64,000 nt of DNA, taken from Streptomyces hundungensis (GTDB lineage Bacteria > Actinomycetota > Actinomycetes > Streptomycetales > Streptomycetaceae). Positions 1 to 9,300 of the stretch are shown in pieces; the first letter of the stretch is position 1, and each line of letters starts with the position of its first letter. The position numbers and the translations under genes are program-made. A model generated the notes under the pieces. The model was not told the DNA's origin, made no database searches, and worked only from the letters and a program-made list of their open reading frames with translations. Location: assembly GCF_003627815.1 (NCBI RefSeq), contig NZ_CP032698.1, positions 6,758,001 through 6,822,000 on the forward strand. The letters are read 5' to 3'.

Positions 1-22
1 TCGGGGCCGACGCGCCCCCTCG

Positions 23-1543
23 GTGAAGGAGCCCCTTGTGCGCACTCCCTACGGCAGTGACCCACCACCCGTTCTGCGCAAGAGCCTCGGCGTCGTCGAC
101 GGGGTCGCCATCGCCGCCTCCTCCACGGCGGCCACCACCAGCATCGGCATCGGACTCGGTGTCACCGCGAGCGCCGTCGGGCTGCATCTGCCGATCGTCA
201 TGCTGCTCGCGTTCCTCCCGATCCTGGGCATCGCGAGCGCCTACACCCGGCTCAACAAGGTCGAGCCCAACATGGGCAGCGGCTATGTGTGGGTGGGCCG
301 TTCGCTCAGCCCCTGGCTCGGCTTCCTGACCGGCTGGATCGGCATCGTCTCGACCGTCGTCTTCCTCTCCTACACCACCGCCGTCACCGGCTCCGCCCTG
401 CTCCAACTGGCGGGCGAGGCGGGCCTGGACACGCTCGGCGGGCTGCGGCTCGACCCCGACTCCACGGCCCAGTCCACCGCCATCGGCATCGTGGTCCTGA
501 TCGCCGTCACCTTCACCGCGGTCATCGGAACCCGCTCGGCCGCCACCCTCCAGAAGTGGCTGCTGGTCTTCGAGTACGCCGTGCTCCTCGGCTTCTGCGG
601 GTACGGACTGATCGAGGGCCCCCACCCCTTCAGCCTCGACTGGCTGAACCCCTTCACCATCCCCTCCGGCCAGGCCCTCGCCCAGGGGCTGCTGCTCTCC
701 GTCTTCTGCTACTGGGGCTTCGAGTCCACCTTCAGCGTGAACGAGGAGATCAAGGACCCCGAGGACGCCTCCAGAGCCGGACTCATCACCCTGTTCACCA
801 TGCTCGGACTGTTCCTGCTCGGCTCGTTCGCCTTCCAACGCGTGCTCTCCGTCGAGGAGTTGACCGGCCACGGCGCCCAGGGCCTCACCTTCTTCGGTGA
901 CCGGCTCGCCGGCCAACCGCTCGCCGCCCTTCCCCTGGTCGCCCTGACCTTCTCGGCCGTCGCCTCCCTCCAGTCCGGGGTGATCCCCACCGTGCGCGGC
1001 ATGTTCGCGATGAGCCGCGACCGCACGCTCGGCCCGCTCTGGCTCAAGGTCAGCCCCCGCTACGGGACCCCGGCGGCCGGCACGGTCGCGATCGGCTGCG
1101 CGGCGGCGGCCATCGCCGTCCTCTCGCTGCTCATCCCCAAGGTCGGCGATCTGATCCTGGCCTCCGTGAACGCGATCGGGATCGTCGTCTCCCTCTACTA
1201 CGCGCTGACCGCCCTGGCCGCCGCGAGCCGCTTCCGCGGTGCGCTGCGCGACGGCGTGGCCGAGGGTGCGCGGGCCGTCGTGATCCCGGCCCTGAGCGCG
1301 CTGTTCCTGCTCGGCCTCGGCGGTTACCTCGCCTGGACGTTCTACGCCTCCGCCGACCACTTCGAAGTCAGCCCCGACAACGGGTGGTTCATGCTGCTGT
1401 GCCCCGCTGTGATGGTCCTCAGCGGTGTCGCTGCGGCGGCCTGGGCCAAGTGGGTGCGGAAGTCCCCCTACTTCGTCCCCGGCCAGCCGCCCCCGGAGTC
1501 CCAGCCGGCGCCGCCGCCCGGCGCAACGCCCGAAACCGCCTGA
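23..1543 (+). CDS. APC-family amino acid permease
   Basis: Integral membrane transporter of the amino acid-polyamine-organocation superfamily, probably proton-coupled uptake of an amino acid or related amine. The 506-residue protein opens with a short hydrophilic N-terminus and the family's first helix (SLGVVDGVAIAASSTAATTS), followed by about 12 hydrophobic segments. The segment around residues 215-250 (FCYWGFESTFSVNEEIKDP) matches the unwound helix-6 signature of the superfamily (W-G-FE...E). The tail is Pro-rich. A second GTG 15 bases downstream is an equally possible start. The substrate cannot be read from sequence. The next gene encodes an amidohydrolase but lies about 390 bases away behind a repeat cluster, so co-transcription is doubtful. 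Confidence 0.85.
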   Translation: MKEPLVRTPYGSDPPPVLRKSLGVVDGVAIAASSTAATTSIGIGLGVTASAVGLHLPIVMLLAFLPILGIASAYTRLNKVEPNMGSGYVWVGRSLSPWLGFLTGWIGIVSTVVFLSYTTAVTGSALLQLAGEAGLDTLGGLRLDPDSTAQSTAIGIVVLIAVTFTAVIGTRSAATLQKWLLVFEYAVLLGFCGYGLIEGPHPFSLDWLNPFTIPSGQALAQGLLLSVFCYWGFESTFSVNEEIKDPEDASRAGLITLFTMLGLFLLGSFAFQRVLSVEELTGHGAQGLTFFGDRLAGQPLAALPLVALTFSAVASLQSGVIPTVRGMFAMSRDRTLGPLWLKVSPRYGTPAAGTVAIGCAAAAIAVLSLLIPKVGDLILASVNAIGIVVSLYYALTALAAASRFRGALRDGVAEGARAVVIPALSALFLLGLGGYLAWTFYASADHFEVSPDNGWFMLLCPAVMVLSGVAAAAWAKWVRKSPYFVPGQPPPESQPAPPPGATPETA

Positions 1544-1556
1544 ACCCCAACGGTGC

Positions 1557-1860
1557 CTGCCGCCCTGGGGCTCCGCCCCAGACCCCGTTCGCGCCTTGAG
1601 GGCGCTCGTCCTCAATCGCCGGACGGGCTGAGGTTGCCCATGCGGGCCAGCACCAGCCCCGCCAGGGGCGCGGGGAACTGCGCGACCAGCCACCCACGAC
1701 CCGCGGACGAAAGCGGAGCTCCCTGGGGCTCTGCCCCAGACCCCGGTCGCGCCTGAACGGCGCTCGTCCTCAAACGCCGGACGGGCTGAGGTGGCCCGTG
1801 CGGGCCAGTGCCGAGTAGTTAGGGGCGCGGGGAACTGCGCGACCAGCCACCTGCGGCCCC
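1557..1860. repeat. Intergenic repeat cluster, two copies (orientation 1)
   Basis: The space after the permease gene holds two copies of a repeat with a GGGGCTCCGCCCCAGACCCC hairpin segment, a CTCGTCCTCAAnCGCCGGAC segment, and the block GGGGCGCGGGGAACTGCGCG (at 1665 and 1822). The same modules recur in reverse orientation at 5.4-5.9 kb and 28.9-29.2 kb, and in this orientation near 59.5 kb. This is a family of dispersed extragenic repeats following gene 3' ends. No coding gene is visible here. Confidence 0.8.
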
Positions 1861-1934
1861 AGCCCCGCCAGGGCGCGCGAGCCCAACCCGACCGAACGCG
1901 ACCCGATCCACCCGACCGAACCCACCCTCACAGA

Positions 1935-3590
1935 ATGGATCCCCCCATGCGCCACGCCCCCGCCGACCTCGTCTTCACCGGCGGCCCGGTCCTGACCCTG
2001 GACGCCGCCCGCTCCCGTGCCACCACCGTGGCCGTCACCGGGGACCGGATCACCGCCGTCGGCCACGACGAGGTGCGCGAGCTGATCGGCCCGGCGACCG
2101 AAGTCGTCGATCTGGCCGGCAAGTTGCTGATCCCCGGCTTCCAGGACGCCCATGTCCACCCGGTGTCCGCGGGCATCGAACTGGCCCGCTGCGACCTCAC
2201 GGGCCTGCGCACGGCCACCGACACCGTGGCCGCCGTACGGGCCTACGCCGACGCGCACCCGGAACAGGAGTGGATCACCGGGGGCGGCTGGTCCATGGAG
2301 GCCTTCGAAGGGGGCAGCCCCACCCGCGAACTCCTCGACCGCGTACTGCCCGACCGGCCCGTCTACCTGCCCAACCGGGACCACCACGGCGCGTGGGTCA
2401 ACTCCCGTGCCCTGGAGCTCGCCGGGATCACCCGGGACACCCCCGACCCGGCCGACGGCCGCATCGAGCGCGACACCGGGGGCGAGCCGAACGGGCTGCT
2501 CCAGGAGGGTGCCATGGACCTGGTCGGCCGGCTCACCCCCCGCTCGACCCCGGCGGAGCGCCTCGCGGCCCTGCTGCGCGCCCAGGCGCATCTGCACGCG
2601 TACGGCATCACCGCCTGGCAGGACGCGATCATCGGCGGCTTCGGCTCGATGGACGACCCCGCCGACGCCTATGTGGCCGCCGCCCGCGACGGCTCGCTGA
2701 CCGCACGGGTGGTCGGCGCCCTGTGGTGGGACCGCGAACGCGGCGCCGAACAGATCCCCGAACTGGTCGAGCGACGCCGGGAGTTGAGCGGGGGCCGCTT
2801 CCGAGCCGGAGCCGTGAAGATCATGCTGGACGGAGTCGCGGAGACCGGCACCGCGGCCCTGCTCGGCCCCTACCTCGACAGCTGCGGTTGCGCCACCGCC
2901 AACACCGGCACGAGCTTCGTCGACCCGGCCGAACTGCGCTCGTACGTCACCGAGTTGGACGCGCTCGGCTTCCAGGCCCACTTCCACGCGCTCGGCGACC
3001 GGGCCGTGCGCGAGGCGCTCGACGCGGTGCAGGCGGCCCGCGAGAAGAACGGCTGGACCGACACCCGACCGCACCTCGCCCACCTCCAGATCGTCCACCC
3101 CGACGACATCGACCGCTTCCGCGCCCTGGGCGCCACCGCCAACATCCAGCCCCTGTGGGCCTCCCACGAACCCCAGATGGACGAGCTGACCATCCCCTTC
3201 CTGGGGGCGGAACGCGCGGGGTGGCAGTACCCGTTCGCGGCGCTGCTGCGTTCCGGGGCGACGGTGGCGGCAGGCTCGGACTGGCCGGTGAGCAGCCCCG
3301 ATCCGATGCAGGGGATCCACACGGCCGTGAACCGGATCGCACCCGGCGAGAAGGGTCCGGTGTTCCTGCCGGAGCAGCGCATCGGCCTGACCGCCGCCTT
3401 CGCCGCGTACACCTCGGGCACGGCGTATGTGAACCACCTCGACGACACGGGCTCGATCCGCGCGGGCGCGCTCGCCGACCTCGCGGTGCTCGACCGGGAC
3501 CCGTACGCGGGGCCGGCACAGGAGATCGGGGAGACGCGGGTCCTCGCGACCTACGTCGGCGGTCGACGGGTGCACGATGCCACCTCATAG
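1935..3590 (+). CDS. Amidohydrolase family 3 protein (YtcJ-like)
   Basis: Predicted metal-dependent amidohydrolase of the YtcJ/amidohydrolase-3 group. These are cytosolic TIM-barrel enzymes acting on amide or imidate bonds; the substrate is unknown. About 551 residues is normal for the family. Visible hallmarks are the N-terminal beta-sandwich strand [12 protein letters not shown], the metal ligand motif GFQDAHVHP, the conserved [12 protein letters not shown] and [10 protein letters not shown] segments, a later [10 protein letters not shown], and the C-terminal [20 protein letters not shown]. The start is the ATG giving MDPPMRHAP; a second ATG 12 bases downstream (MRHAPADL) is equally possible. 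The following mycothiol dehydrogenase gene begins about 60 bases after the stop, so the two may be co-transcribed, but no functional link is obvious. Confidence 0.85.
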   Translation: MDPPMRHAPADLVFTGGPVLTLDAARSRATTVAVTGDRITAVGHDEVRELIGPATEVVDLAGKLLIPGFQDAHVHPVSAGIELARCDLTGLRTATDTVAAVRAYADAHPEQEWITGGGWSMEAFEGGSPTRELLDRVLPDRPVYLPNRDHHGAWVNSRALELAGITRDTPDPADGRIERDTGGEPNGLLQEGAMDLVGRLTPRSTPAERLAALLRAQAHLHAYGITAWQDAIIGGFGSMDDPADAYVAAARDGSLTARVVGALWWDRERGAEQIPELVERRRELSGGRFRAGAVKIMLDGVAETGTAALLGPYLDSCGCATANTGTSFVDPAELRSYVTELDALGFQAHFHALGDRAVREALDAVQAAREKNGWTDTRPHLAHLQIVHPDDIDRFRALGATANIQPLWASHEPQMDELTIPFLGAERAGWQYPFAALLRSGATVAAGSDWPVSSPDPMQGIHTAVNRIAPGEKGPVFLPEQRIGLTAAFAAYTSGTAYVNHLDDTGSIRAGALADLAVLDRDPYAGPAQEIGETRVLATYVGGRRVHDATS

Positions 3591-3649
3591 GGTGTATTCC
3601 TGATTCACCTGATTCATCCGACGGTCGGTACGCAGCAGGGAGTGGCGGC

Positions 3650-4738
3650 ATGGCGCAGCAGGTCCAAGGGGTCATCGCACCGGGAAAGAACCAGCCCCTA
3701 CGGGTGGAGACCATCGTGGTGCCCGACCCGGGCCCCGGCGAGGCGGTGGTGAAGATCCAGGCCTGCGGCGTCTGCCACACGGACCTGCACTACAAGCAGG
3801 GTGCCATCAACGACGACTTCCCTTTCCTGCTCGGCCATGAGGCGTCCGGGATCGTGGAGTCGGTGGGCGAGGGCGTCACCGACGTCACGCCCGGCGACTT
3901 CGTGATCCTCAACTGGCGTGCGGTGTGCGGGAGTTGCCGGGCCTGTCTGCGCGGCCGTCCGCAGTACTGCTTCAACACCCACAACGCGCGGCAGAGGATG
4001 ACCCTCCTCGATGGAGGGGCCGAGCTGTCGCCCGCGCTCGGCATCGGCGCGTTCGCGGAGAAGACGCTGGTGGCGGCCGGCCAGTGCACCAAGGTCGACC
4101 CGGCCGTCTCGCCGGCCGTGGCGGGACTGCTCGGCTGCGGGGTGATGGCCGGCATCGGCGCGGCCCTCAACACCGGCAACGTCGGCCGGGGCGACTCGGT
4201 CGCGGTCATCGGCTGCGGCGGCGTCGGCGACGCGGCGATCGTGGGGGCCCGGCTCGCGGGCGCGGCCCGGATCATCGCCGTCGACATCGACGACCGCAAA
4301 CTCGCGACGGCCACGACGATGGGCGCCACGCACACGGTCAACTCCCGCTCCCAGGACGCCGTCGAGGCGATCCGCGAACTGACCGGGGGCAACGGAGCGG
4401 ACGTCGTCATCGACGCGGTGGCCCACCCCGAGACGTACAAGCAGGCGTTCTACGCGCGCGACCTGGCGGGCACGGTCGTCCTGGTCGGCGTGCCGACCCC
4501 GGAGATGACCCTGGAGCTCCCCCTCCTGGACGTCTTCGGCCGGGGTGGCGCGTTGAAGTCCTCCTGGTACGGCGACTGCCTGCCGACCCGGGACTTCCCG
4601 ATGCTGATCGATCTGCACCAGCAGGGGCGGATCGACCTCGGGGCGTTCGTCACCGAGACGATCGCGCTCGACGAGGTCGAGAAGGCCTTCGAGCGAATGC
4701 AGGAAGGGAACGTGCTGCGTTCGGTGGTGGTGCTCTGA
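3650..4738 (+). CDS. mscR: S-(hydroxymethyl)mycothiol dehydrogenase (mycothiol-dependent formaldehyde dehydrogenase)
   Basis: Zinc-dependent medium-chain dehydrogenase. In actinobacteria this family oxidises the mycothiol-formaldehyde adduct (and reduces S-nitrosomycothiol) with NAD. The 362-residue protein shows the catalytic zinc motif CGVCHTD (residues 39-45), the GHEASG zinc-histidine motif (about 63), the structural-zinc cluster [15 protein letters not shown] (about 94-108) and the Rossmann motif GCGGVGD. It overlaps the next gene by one base (TGATG), so it is translationally coupled to an MBL-fold hydrolase, the usual actinobacterial pairing for formaldehyde detoxification. A plain alcohol dehydrogenase is the alternative reading, but the coupled MBL gene favours the mycothiol assignment. 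mshC, for mycothiol synthesis, lies about 25 kb away. Confidence 0.9.
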   Translation: MAQQVQGVIAPGKNQPLRVETIVVPDPGPGEAVVKIQACGVCHTDLHYKQGAINDDFPFLLGHEASGIVESVGEGVTDVTPGDFVILNWRAVCGSCRACLRGRPQYCFNTHNARQRMTLLDGGAELSPALGIGAFAEKTLVAAGQCTKVDPAVSPAVAGLLGCGVMAGIGAALNTGNVGRGDSVAVIGCGGVGDAAIVGARLAGAARIIAVDIDDRKLATATTMGATHTVNSRSQDAVEAIRELTGGNGADVVIDAVAHPETYKQAFYARDLAGTVVLVGVPTPEMTLELPLLDVFGRGGALKSSWYGDCLPTRDFPMLIDLHQQGRIDLGAFVTETIALDEVEKAFERMQEGNVLRSVVVL

Positions 4739-5373
4739 TGTCCGTTCGCGCACGTATCGATCATCTGGTCACGTCCGGCACGTTCGCTCTCGACGGCGGT
4801 ACGTGGGACGTCGACAACAACGTGTGGATCGTCGGGGACGACGAGGAGGCCGTCGTCATCGACGCGGCGCACGACGCCGAGGCGATCCTGGCGGCGCTCG
4901 GCGGCCGCACGCTCCGGGCGATCGTCTGCACGCACGCCCACAACGACCACATCGACGCGGCGCCGGCGCTGGCGGAGGCGACGGGCGCGCCGATCCTGCT
5001 CCACCCGGCGGACCTGCCGCTGTGGAAGTTGACCCACCCGGACCGGCTCCCCGACGGTGAACTCGCCGACGGCGAAGCGGTGTTGATCGCGGACGTGGTC
5101 CTGAAGGTCCTGCACACCCCCGGCCACGCCCCGGGCGCGGTCTGCCTTTACGCCCCCGCCCTGGGCACCGTCTTCACCGGCGACACCCTGTTCGCCGGCG
5201 GCCCGGGAGCGACGGGCCGCTCGTTCTCCCACTTCCCGACGATCATCGACTCGATCAGGGAGCGGTTGCTGACGCTGCCGGGGGAGACGGTTGTCCTCAC
5301 GGGGCATGGGGGTGGGACGACGGTCGGTGCGGAGGCGTCGGGGTTGGAGGGGTGGGTGGCCCGGGGCCACTGA
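4738..5373 (+). CDS. MBL-fold metallohydrolase coupled to mscR
   Basis: Metallo-beta-lactamase-fold hydrolase of the glyoxalase II type, 211 residues. The metal-binding motif T-H-A-H-N-D-H is at residues 65-71, followed by HTPGHAPG, FTGDTLF (bridging Asp) and a C-terminal LTGHGGGT. Its start codon overlaps the mscR stop codon. By analogy with glutathione-dependent systems it probably hydrolyses the S-formyl-mycothiol produced by MscR, releasing formate and mycothiol. That substrate is inferred from gene coupling and is not visible in the protein. It is followed immediately by a repeat cluster. Confidence 0.87.
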   Translation: MSVRARIDHLVTSGTFALDGGTWDVDNNVWIVGDDEEAVVIDAAHDAEAILAALGGRTLRAIVCTHAHNDHIDAAPALAEATGAPILLHPADLPLWKLTHPDRLPDGELADGEAVLIADVVLKVLHTPGHAPGAVCLYAPALGTVFTGDTLFAGGPGATGRSFSHFPTIIDSIRERLLTLPGETVVLTGHGGGTTVGAEASGLEGWVARGH

Positions 5374-5419
5374 GCCGTCCCCCCGCCGGGTCCCCCCCCG
5401 GGGCGGCCCTGGCCCAGCA

Positions 5420-5875
5420 CGTCTTGCGCAGTTCCCCGCGCCCCTAAACCCTCTCGCCCCTGCGGACCGTCCCCGCTTCTCGCGCAGTTCCCCGCGCCCC
5501 TAGCCGGATCGGTGCTGGCCCGCATGGGCAGCCTCAGCCCGTCCGGCGTTTGAGGACGAGCGCCCTTGAGGCGCGATGCGGGGTCTGGGGCGGAGCCCCA
5601 GGGAGCTCCGCTTTCGTCCGCGGGTCGTGGGTGGCTGGTCGCGCAGTTCCCCGCGCCCCTGGCAGGGCTGGCGCCGGCCCGCACTGGTGCCTTCGGCGCA
5701 TCGCGTGTGCCGAGTGACATCGGCTGCGGGCCGCACTGGTGTCTTCGGCGCGTCGCGTGTGCCCGAGTGGCGTCGGTGCTGGCCCGCAGGGGCAACCTCA
5801 GCCCGTCCGGCGTTTGAGGACGAGCGCCGTTCAGGCGCGATGCGGGGTCTGGGGCGGAGCCCCAGGGAGCGCGCC
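5420..5875. repeat. Intergenic repeat cluster, several copies (orientation 2)
   Basis: About 450 bases between two convergent gene ends carry at least three copies of CGCAGTTCCCCGCGCCCC (near 5427, 5483, 5642), two of GTCCGGCGTTTGAGGACGAG, and two of the hairpin TGGGGCGGAGCCCCA. They are in the opposite orientation to the cluster at 1.6-1.9 kb. An extra near-duplicate block (CTTCGGCGCATCGCGTGTGCC, repeated about 50 bases later with CTTCGGCGCGTCGCGTGTGCC) sits at 5691-5763. No coding gene is visible. Confidence 0.8.
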
Positions 5876-6826
5876 TCAGCCACCCACACCCCCGGAGGGT
5901 CTCGGGGAGGGGTGGGGTGGGGCGAACCCCGCCGGAGGCGACAACCCGTACACCCCCCGAGCCGTCCCTCCGAACACCGCCCCCCGCTCACCCACCCCCA
6001 ACCCCGCCACCAACCCCCTCCCCGCCCCCAACACCCCCGCATACGACGCCGCCAGCCGGCAAACGGGCCAGTCCGACCCCCACATCACCCGCCCCGCCCC
6101 AAACGCGTCGAGCACCGTCTCCGCGTACGGCCGAAGATCCGCGAGCCTCCACCGCGTCCAGGACGCCTCCGTCACCATCCCGGACAGCTTGCACACCGTG
6201 TTCGGCAGCGCCGCCAGCGCGCGCACGTCCGAGGACCAGGGCTCAAGGGCGCCCGAAGCGATCGGCGGCTTCCCCAAGTGGTCGAGTACGAAGGTGAGTT
6301 CGGGATGGAGCGCGGCGGCCCGGACGCACGAGGGGAGCTGGCCGGGGAGGACCACCAGGTCGTGGACGAGCCCCGCGTCCGCCACCGCACCGAGGCCCCG
6401 CCGCACATCGGGCCGCAGCAGCCACGCGGGATCCCGCTCGCCCTGGACCTGGTGCCGGATCCCGACCAGGCGGTCGCCGCCGGGAAGCTCCCGCAGCCGG
6501 GCCAGCTCGTCGGCGACGCCCGGCGAGGTGAGGTCGGTCCAGCCGACCACCCCCGCCACGAGATCGCTGCCGTCCGCGAGGGCCAGCAGTTCGGGGGTCT
6601 CCTCCGCCACGGTCACCGTCTGCACGAGCACGGTCGCCCCCACGCCCGCGGCCCTCGCTTCCCCGCGCAGCTCGTCGAGCGTGAAGTCCCGGCGCAGCGG
6701 CGCGAGTTCGGGTCCACGGATCCAGTCCTGATCGCGCACTCCGAGCTCCCACACATGATGGTGCGCGTCGACGACGTCAAGGACCTCAGGGACCACCCGG
6801 GCCTCGACGGCATCGGCGGGATTCAC
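5876..6826 (-). CDS. Amidohydrolase-2 family lactonase, probable L-fucono-1,5-lactonase
   Basis: TIM-barrel hydrolase of the amidohydrolase-2 / PDC-lactonase group, 316 residues. The metal motif DAHHHVWELG lies near the N-terminus. FVLDHLGKPPI in the middle and VMWGSDWPVCRL near the C-terminus are diagnostic of L-fuconolactonase and L-rhamnonolactonase relatives. The GTG start overlaps the stop of the mutarotase gene (GTGA), which in turn overlaps the aldo/keto reductase gene, so this is the last gene of a tightly coupled three-gene operon. Its likely reaction is opening L-fuconolactone to L-fuconate, the substrate of the dehydratase encoded at 36.7 kb. Rhamnonolactone is the alternative substrate. 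The C-terminal tail runs to the edge of a repeat cluster. Confidence 0.8.
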   Translation of the reverse strand: MNPADAVEARVVPEVLDVVDAHHHVWELGVRDQDWIRGPELAPLRRDFTLDELRGEARAAGVGATVLVQTVTVAEETPELLALADGSDLVAGVVGWTDLTSPGVADELARLRELPGGDRLVGIRHQVQGERDPAWLLRPDVRRGLGAVADAGLVHDLVVLPGQLPSCVRAAALHPELTFVLDHLGKPPIASGALEPWSSDVRALAALPNTVCKLSGMVTEASWTRWRLADLRPYAETVLDAFGAGRVMWGSDWPVCRLAASYAGVLGAGRGLVAGLGVGERGAVFGGTARGVYGLSPPAGFAPPHPSPRPSGGVGG

Positions 6827-7143
6827 AGCCCCAGCTCCCACACCACCGGCAGCCCCGCCTCCGCCGCCCCCTCGCCCGCATAGTCGTGCACGACATCGAG
6901 CAGCTCGCCCATGCGGAGCTGCCACGCCACATTCACCGGAAGCTCCGACAATTCGCTCAACAAGCGTGCGTAATTCGTGCATTCGATCAGGTGGAACAAT
7001 GCGGCCCCGCTGCGCCAGATCGTCCAGGAGGCGACCCCGGCCGCCCTGATGGCGGCGGTCAGCTCCTGGGGCACCTCGCGGTGCGCGGCCTCGTACTCCT
7101 CGATCCGGTCGGGCCGGACCCGGGTGTGCAGGGCGACCCTCAC
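6823..7143 (-). CDS. L-rhamnose/L-fucose mutarotase family protein (RhaM-like)
   Basis: A 106-residue ferredoxin-like-fold protein of the L-rhamnose mutarotase family (formerly DUF718), which interconverts alpha and beta anomers of 6-deoxy sugars. The family pattern is clear: ALHTRVRPDRIEEYEAAHREVP at the start, then WTIWRSGAALFHLIEC and the tail MGELLDVVHDY. The GTG start overlaps the stop of the upstream reductase gene by four bases (GTGA), and its own stop overlaps the next gene the same way. In this context it would supply the anomer used by the sugar dehydrogenase encoded just upstream. Confidence 0.85.
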   Translation of the reverse strand: MRVALHTRVRPDRIEEYEAAHREVPQELTAAIRAAGVASWTIWRSGAALFHLIECTNYARLLSELSELPVNVAWQLRMGELLDVVHDYAGEGAAEAGLPVVWELGL

Positions 7144-8084
7144 AGGCCCAGCTCCTCCCAGAGCGCGTCGGGTACGGATGCCTCGAACAGGGCGGCGGCG
7201 TCGGTGACTTCGGCCGCCGAGCGCGCGCCGACCAGGACGCCGGCCACCGCGGGGTGCCGCAGGGGAAAGGCCAGCGCGGCGGCCCGCAGCGGAACGCCGT
7301 GGGCCGCGCACACCGCCTTGATCTTCAGCGCCCGCTCCACGAGCTCCGGGGGAGCGGCGGCGTAGTCGTACGTCGCGCCGGGACGGGGATCCGCGAGCAG
7401 CCCCGAGTTGAAGACCCCGCCGACCACCACGCTCTTGCCGCGCGCGGCGGCCTCCGGCAGCAGCTCGTCGGCCGCCTCCTGGTCGAGGAGCGAGTAGCGC
7501 CCCGCACACAGCACGGCGTCCACGTCCGACTCGCGCAGGAACCGCGTCAGAAGCCCCGTCCGGTTCATGCCCGCGCCGATGGCCCGTACGACGCCCTCCG
7601 AGCGCAGCCGTTCCAGCGCCGGGTACGCCTCGCGCAGCGCCTGCTCGGCGTGGTCGTCCGGGTCGTGCAGATAGACGATGTCGACCCGGTCGAGCCCGAG
7701 GCGTTCCAGGCTGGACTCGATGCTCCGGCGCACCCCGTCCGCGCTGAAGTCCCAGCGGCGCCGGTGGGTGGCGGGGACGGCGAAGCCGGCGGCGAGGTCG
7801 TCGCCGCCGCCGTCCCGGGGCTCCAGGATCCTGCCCACCTTGGTGGAGAGCGTGTACGCCTCCCGGGGCCGCCCGCGCAGGGCCTGCCCCATGCGGCGTT
7901 CGGAGAGACCGAGGCCGTAGTGCGGGGCGGTGTCGAAGGAGCGGATGCCCGCCTCCCAGGCGGCGTCGACCGCGCCCCGGGCCGTCTCGTCGGACAGTGG
8001 CGTGAAGAGGTTGCCGAGGGCGGCGCCGCCCAGGGACAGAGCGGTCACCGGACAGTGACTCGCGCCCAGCGAGGTAGCACGCAT
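7140..8084 (-). CDS. Aldo/keto reductase, probable L-fucose (D-threo-aldose) 1-dehydrogenase
   Basis: NAD(P)-dependent aldo/keto reductase, 314 residues, of the subgroup that oxidises L-fucose or D-threo-aldoses to the lactone (pyridoxal dehydrogenase-like). The start MRATSLGASHCPVTALSLGG is typical of that subgroup. The catalytic tetrad is visible as the Asp and Tyr of SFDTAPHYG, the Lys of LSTKVGR and the His of IVYLHDPD. It is the first gene of the operon reductase - mutarotase - lactonase. Upstream, a TAAATA box lies 7 bases before the ATG and a partial copy of the GntR operator lies about 75 bases upstream. The sugar is inferred from the neighbours and from the fuconate dehydratase elsewhere in the window. 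Confidence 0.78.
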   Translation of the reverse strand: MRATSLGASHCPVTALSLGGAALGNLFTPLSDETARGAVDAAWEAGIRSFDTAPHYGLGLSERRMGQALRGRPREAYTLSTKVGRILEPRDGGGDDLAAGFAVPATHRRRWDFSADGVRRSIESSLERLGLDRVDIVYLHDPDDHAEQALREAYPALERLRSEGVVRAIGAGMNRTGLLTRFLRESDVDAVLCAGRYSLLDQEAADELLPEAAARGKSVVVGGVFNSGLLADPRPGATYDYAAAPPELVERALKIKAVCAAHGVPLRAAALAFPLRHPAVAGVLVGARSAAEVTDAAALFEASVPDALWEELGL

Positions 8085-8154
8085 GTCCGCATATTTATCA
8101 GACCTTTGCGGGGTTCAGGCACCCCTCAGGCCCCAATTTCCATACTGGAGGCCC

Positions 8155-9141
8155 CTATTGGTCCGATGTCTGAGGGTCGGGCCACTCCCCGAGCCGGAGC
8201 CTGCTCTCGAACCGGTGCGCCCTGCCGTCCACCGGATCGGTGAACTCCAGCGCTCTGGCGAGCAGTTGCAGGGGCCGCTCGAAGAGCTCCGGCTCGGGCT
8301 CCGGCAGGACGACCGGGTACACCGGGTCGTGAAGGATCGGCAGGCCGAGCCGGTGCATATGGACCCGTAGCTGATGGGTGCGCCCCGTCGTGGGCAGCAG
8401 GCGGTAGCGACCGAGGGTGCCGCGCCGTTCGGCCAGCTCGATCCGGCTCTCGGCGTTGGGCTCGCCCGCCTCCTCGCGGGCGGCGATGACCCCGCGCTCC
8501 TTCACGATCCGGCTCCGCACGGTCACCGGCAGCTCCACGCCGGGGTCGTACGCGGCCACCGCCTCGTACTCCTTGCGTACCCGGCGCCCGCTGAACAGGT
8601 TCTGGTACGCGCCCCGGTCCTCGGGCCGCACCACGAACAGCGCCAGGCCCGCCGTCAGCCGGTCGAGGCGGTGGGCCGGCTGGAGCGCGGGCAGACCGAG
8701 GTCGCGCCGCAGCCGGGCCACCGCCGTCTCGGTGATGTGCCGGCCGCGCGGTGTGACGGCCAGGAAGTGCGGCTTGTCCGCGATCACGATGCGCTCGTCC
8801 CGGTAGACGATCCCCACCTCGAACGGCACCGGCACCTCCGGCGCGAACTCCCGGTGGAACCAGACGAACGCCCCGGCCCGGTACGCCTCCGCACCGCTCA
8901 GCGCCCCGTCGGAGTCGACGAACCGTCCCTCGCGCAGCATCGCCTCCACCCGCTCGGCGCCGATCGCTCCGGCGAACCGGCCCAGCAGGTGATCACCGAT
9001 CGTCGCCCAGGCCCCCTCCGGATCGGCGGGCAGCCGCACACGTACCGGATCGATGCCGTCGCGCTGTGCGAGCGGGGCGGCCGGGGTCCTGGATCTGCGT
9101 CTCACCGAACCAGAGAACCCCACCGCACCCGTCAAAGGCAA
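8155..9141 (-). CDS. RluA-family RNA pseudouridine synthase
   Basis: Converts uridine to pseudouridine in rRNA or tRNA. The 328-residue protein carries the RluA catalytic motif HRLDRLTAGL with the active-site Asp, preceded by VIADKPHFLAVTPRGRH and followed by the conserved YQNLFSGRRVRKEYEAV and TGRTHQLRVHMHRLG. The N-terminal part (about 90 residues) is not an S4 domain. This resembles the RluA/YdcM-type actinobacterial paralogue whose target site is not obvious. Its gene end reaches to 71 bases upstream of the aldo/keto reductase start, so the promoter of the fucose operon overlaps its 3' end. Confidence 0.85.
   Translation of the reverse strand: MPLTGAVGFSGSVRRRSRTPAAPLAQRDGIDPVRVRLPADPEGAWATIGDHLLGRFAGAIGAERVEAMLREGRFVDSDGALSGAEAYRAGAFVWFHREFAPEVPVPFEVGIVYRDERIVIADKPHFLAVTPRGRHITETAVARLRRDLGLPALQPAHRLDRLTAGLALFVVRPEDRGAYQNLFSGRRVRKEYEAVAAYDPGVELPVTVRSRIVKERGVIAAREEAGEPNAESRIELAERRGTLGRYRLLPTTGRTHQLRVHMHRLGLPILHDPVYPVVLPEPEPELFERPLQLLARALEFTDPVDGRAHRFESRLRLGEWPDPQTSDQ
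8159..8169. promoter_or_regulatory. Possible GntR half-site upstream of the fucose dehydrogenase operon
   Basis: TGGTCCGATGT matches the palindrome ACATCCGATGT found at the gntR start in 8 of 11 positions, including one complete half (TCCGATGT). It lies about 75 bases upstream of the aldo/keto reductase start, inside the 3' end of the neighbouring pseudouridine synthase gene. It is weaker than the two sites near 36.5 kb. Confidence 0.35.
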
Positions 9142-9300
9142 GAGAAGCCCAGGTCAGCGCGGTGTCTTCCGGCACCATCCGTACTCCCCGGGGACGGGCC
9201 GAATCTCCCTGGCCTGCTTTCTTCCCGCTCCGGAGGCATGCTGCCAGAGGGATTACCTGCGCAATATCCGTATCCGTCGCGAATGAGGCAAAGGTTCACG

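Noticed and set aside
1770..3575. Long minus-strand reading frame antisense to the amidohydrolase gene
   Set aside because: Shadow of the GC-rich codon pattern; no ribosome binding site and no recognisable domains, whereas the plus strand encodes a full family protein. The same applies to long frames opposite the KAS, metH, glp and kinase genes.
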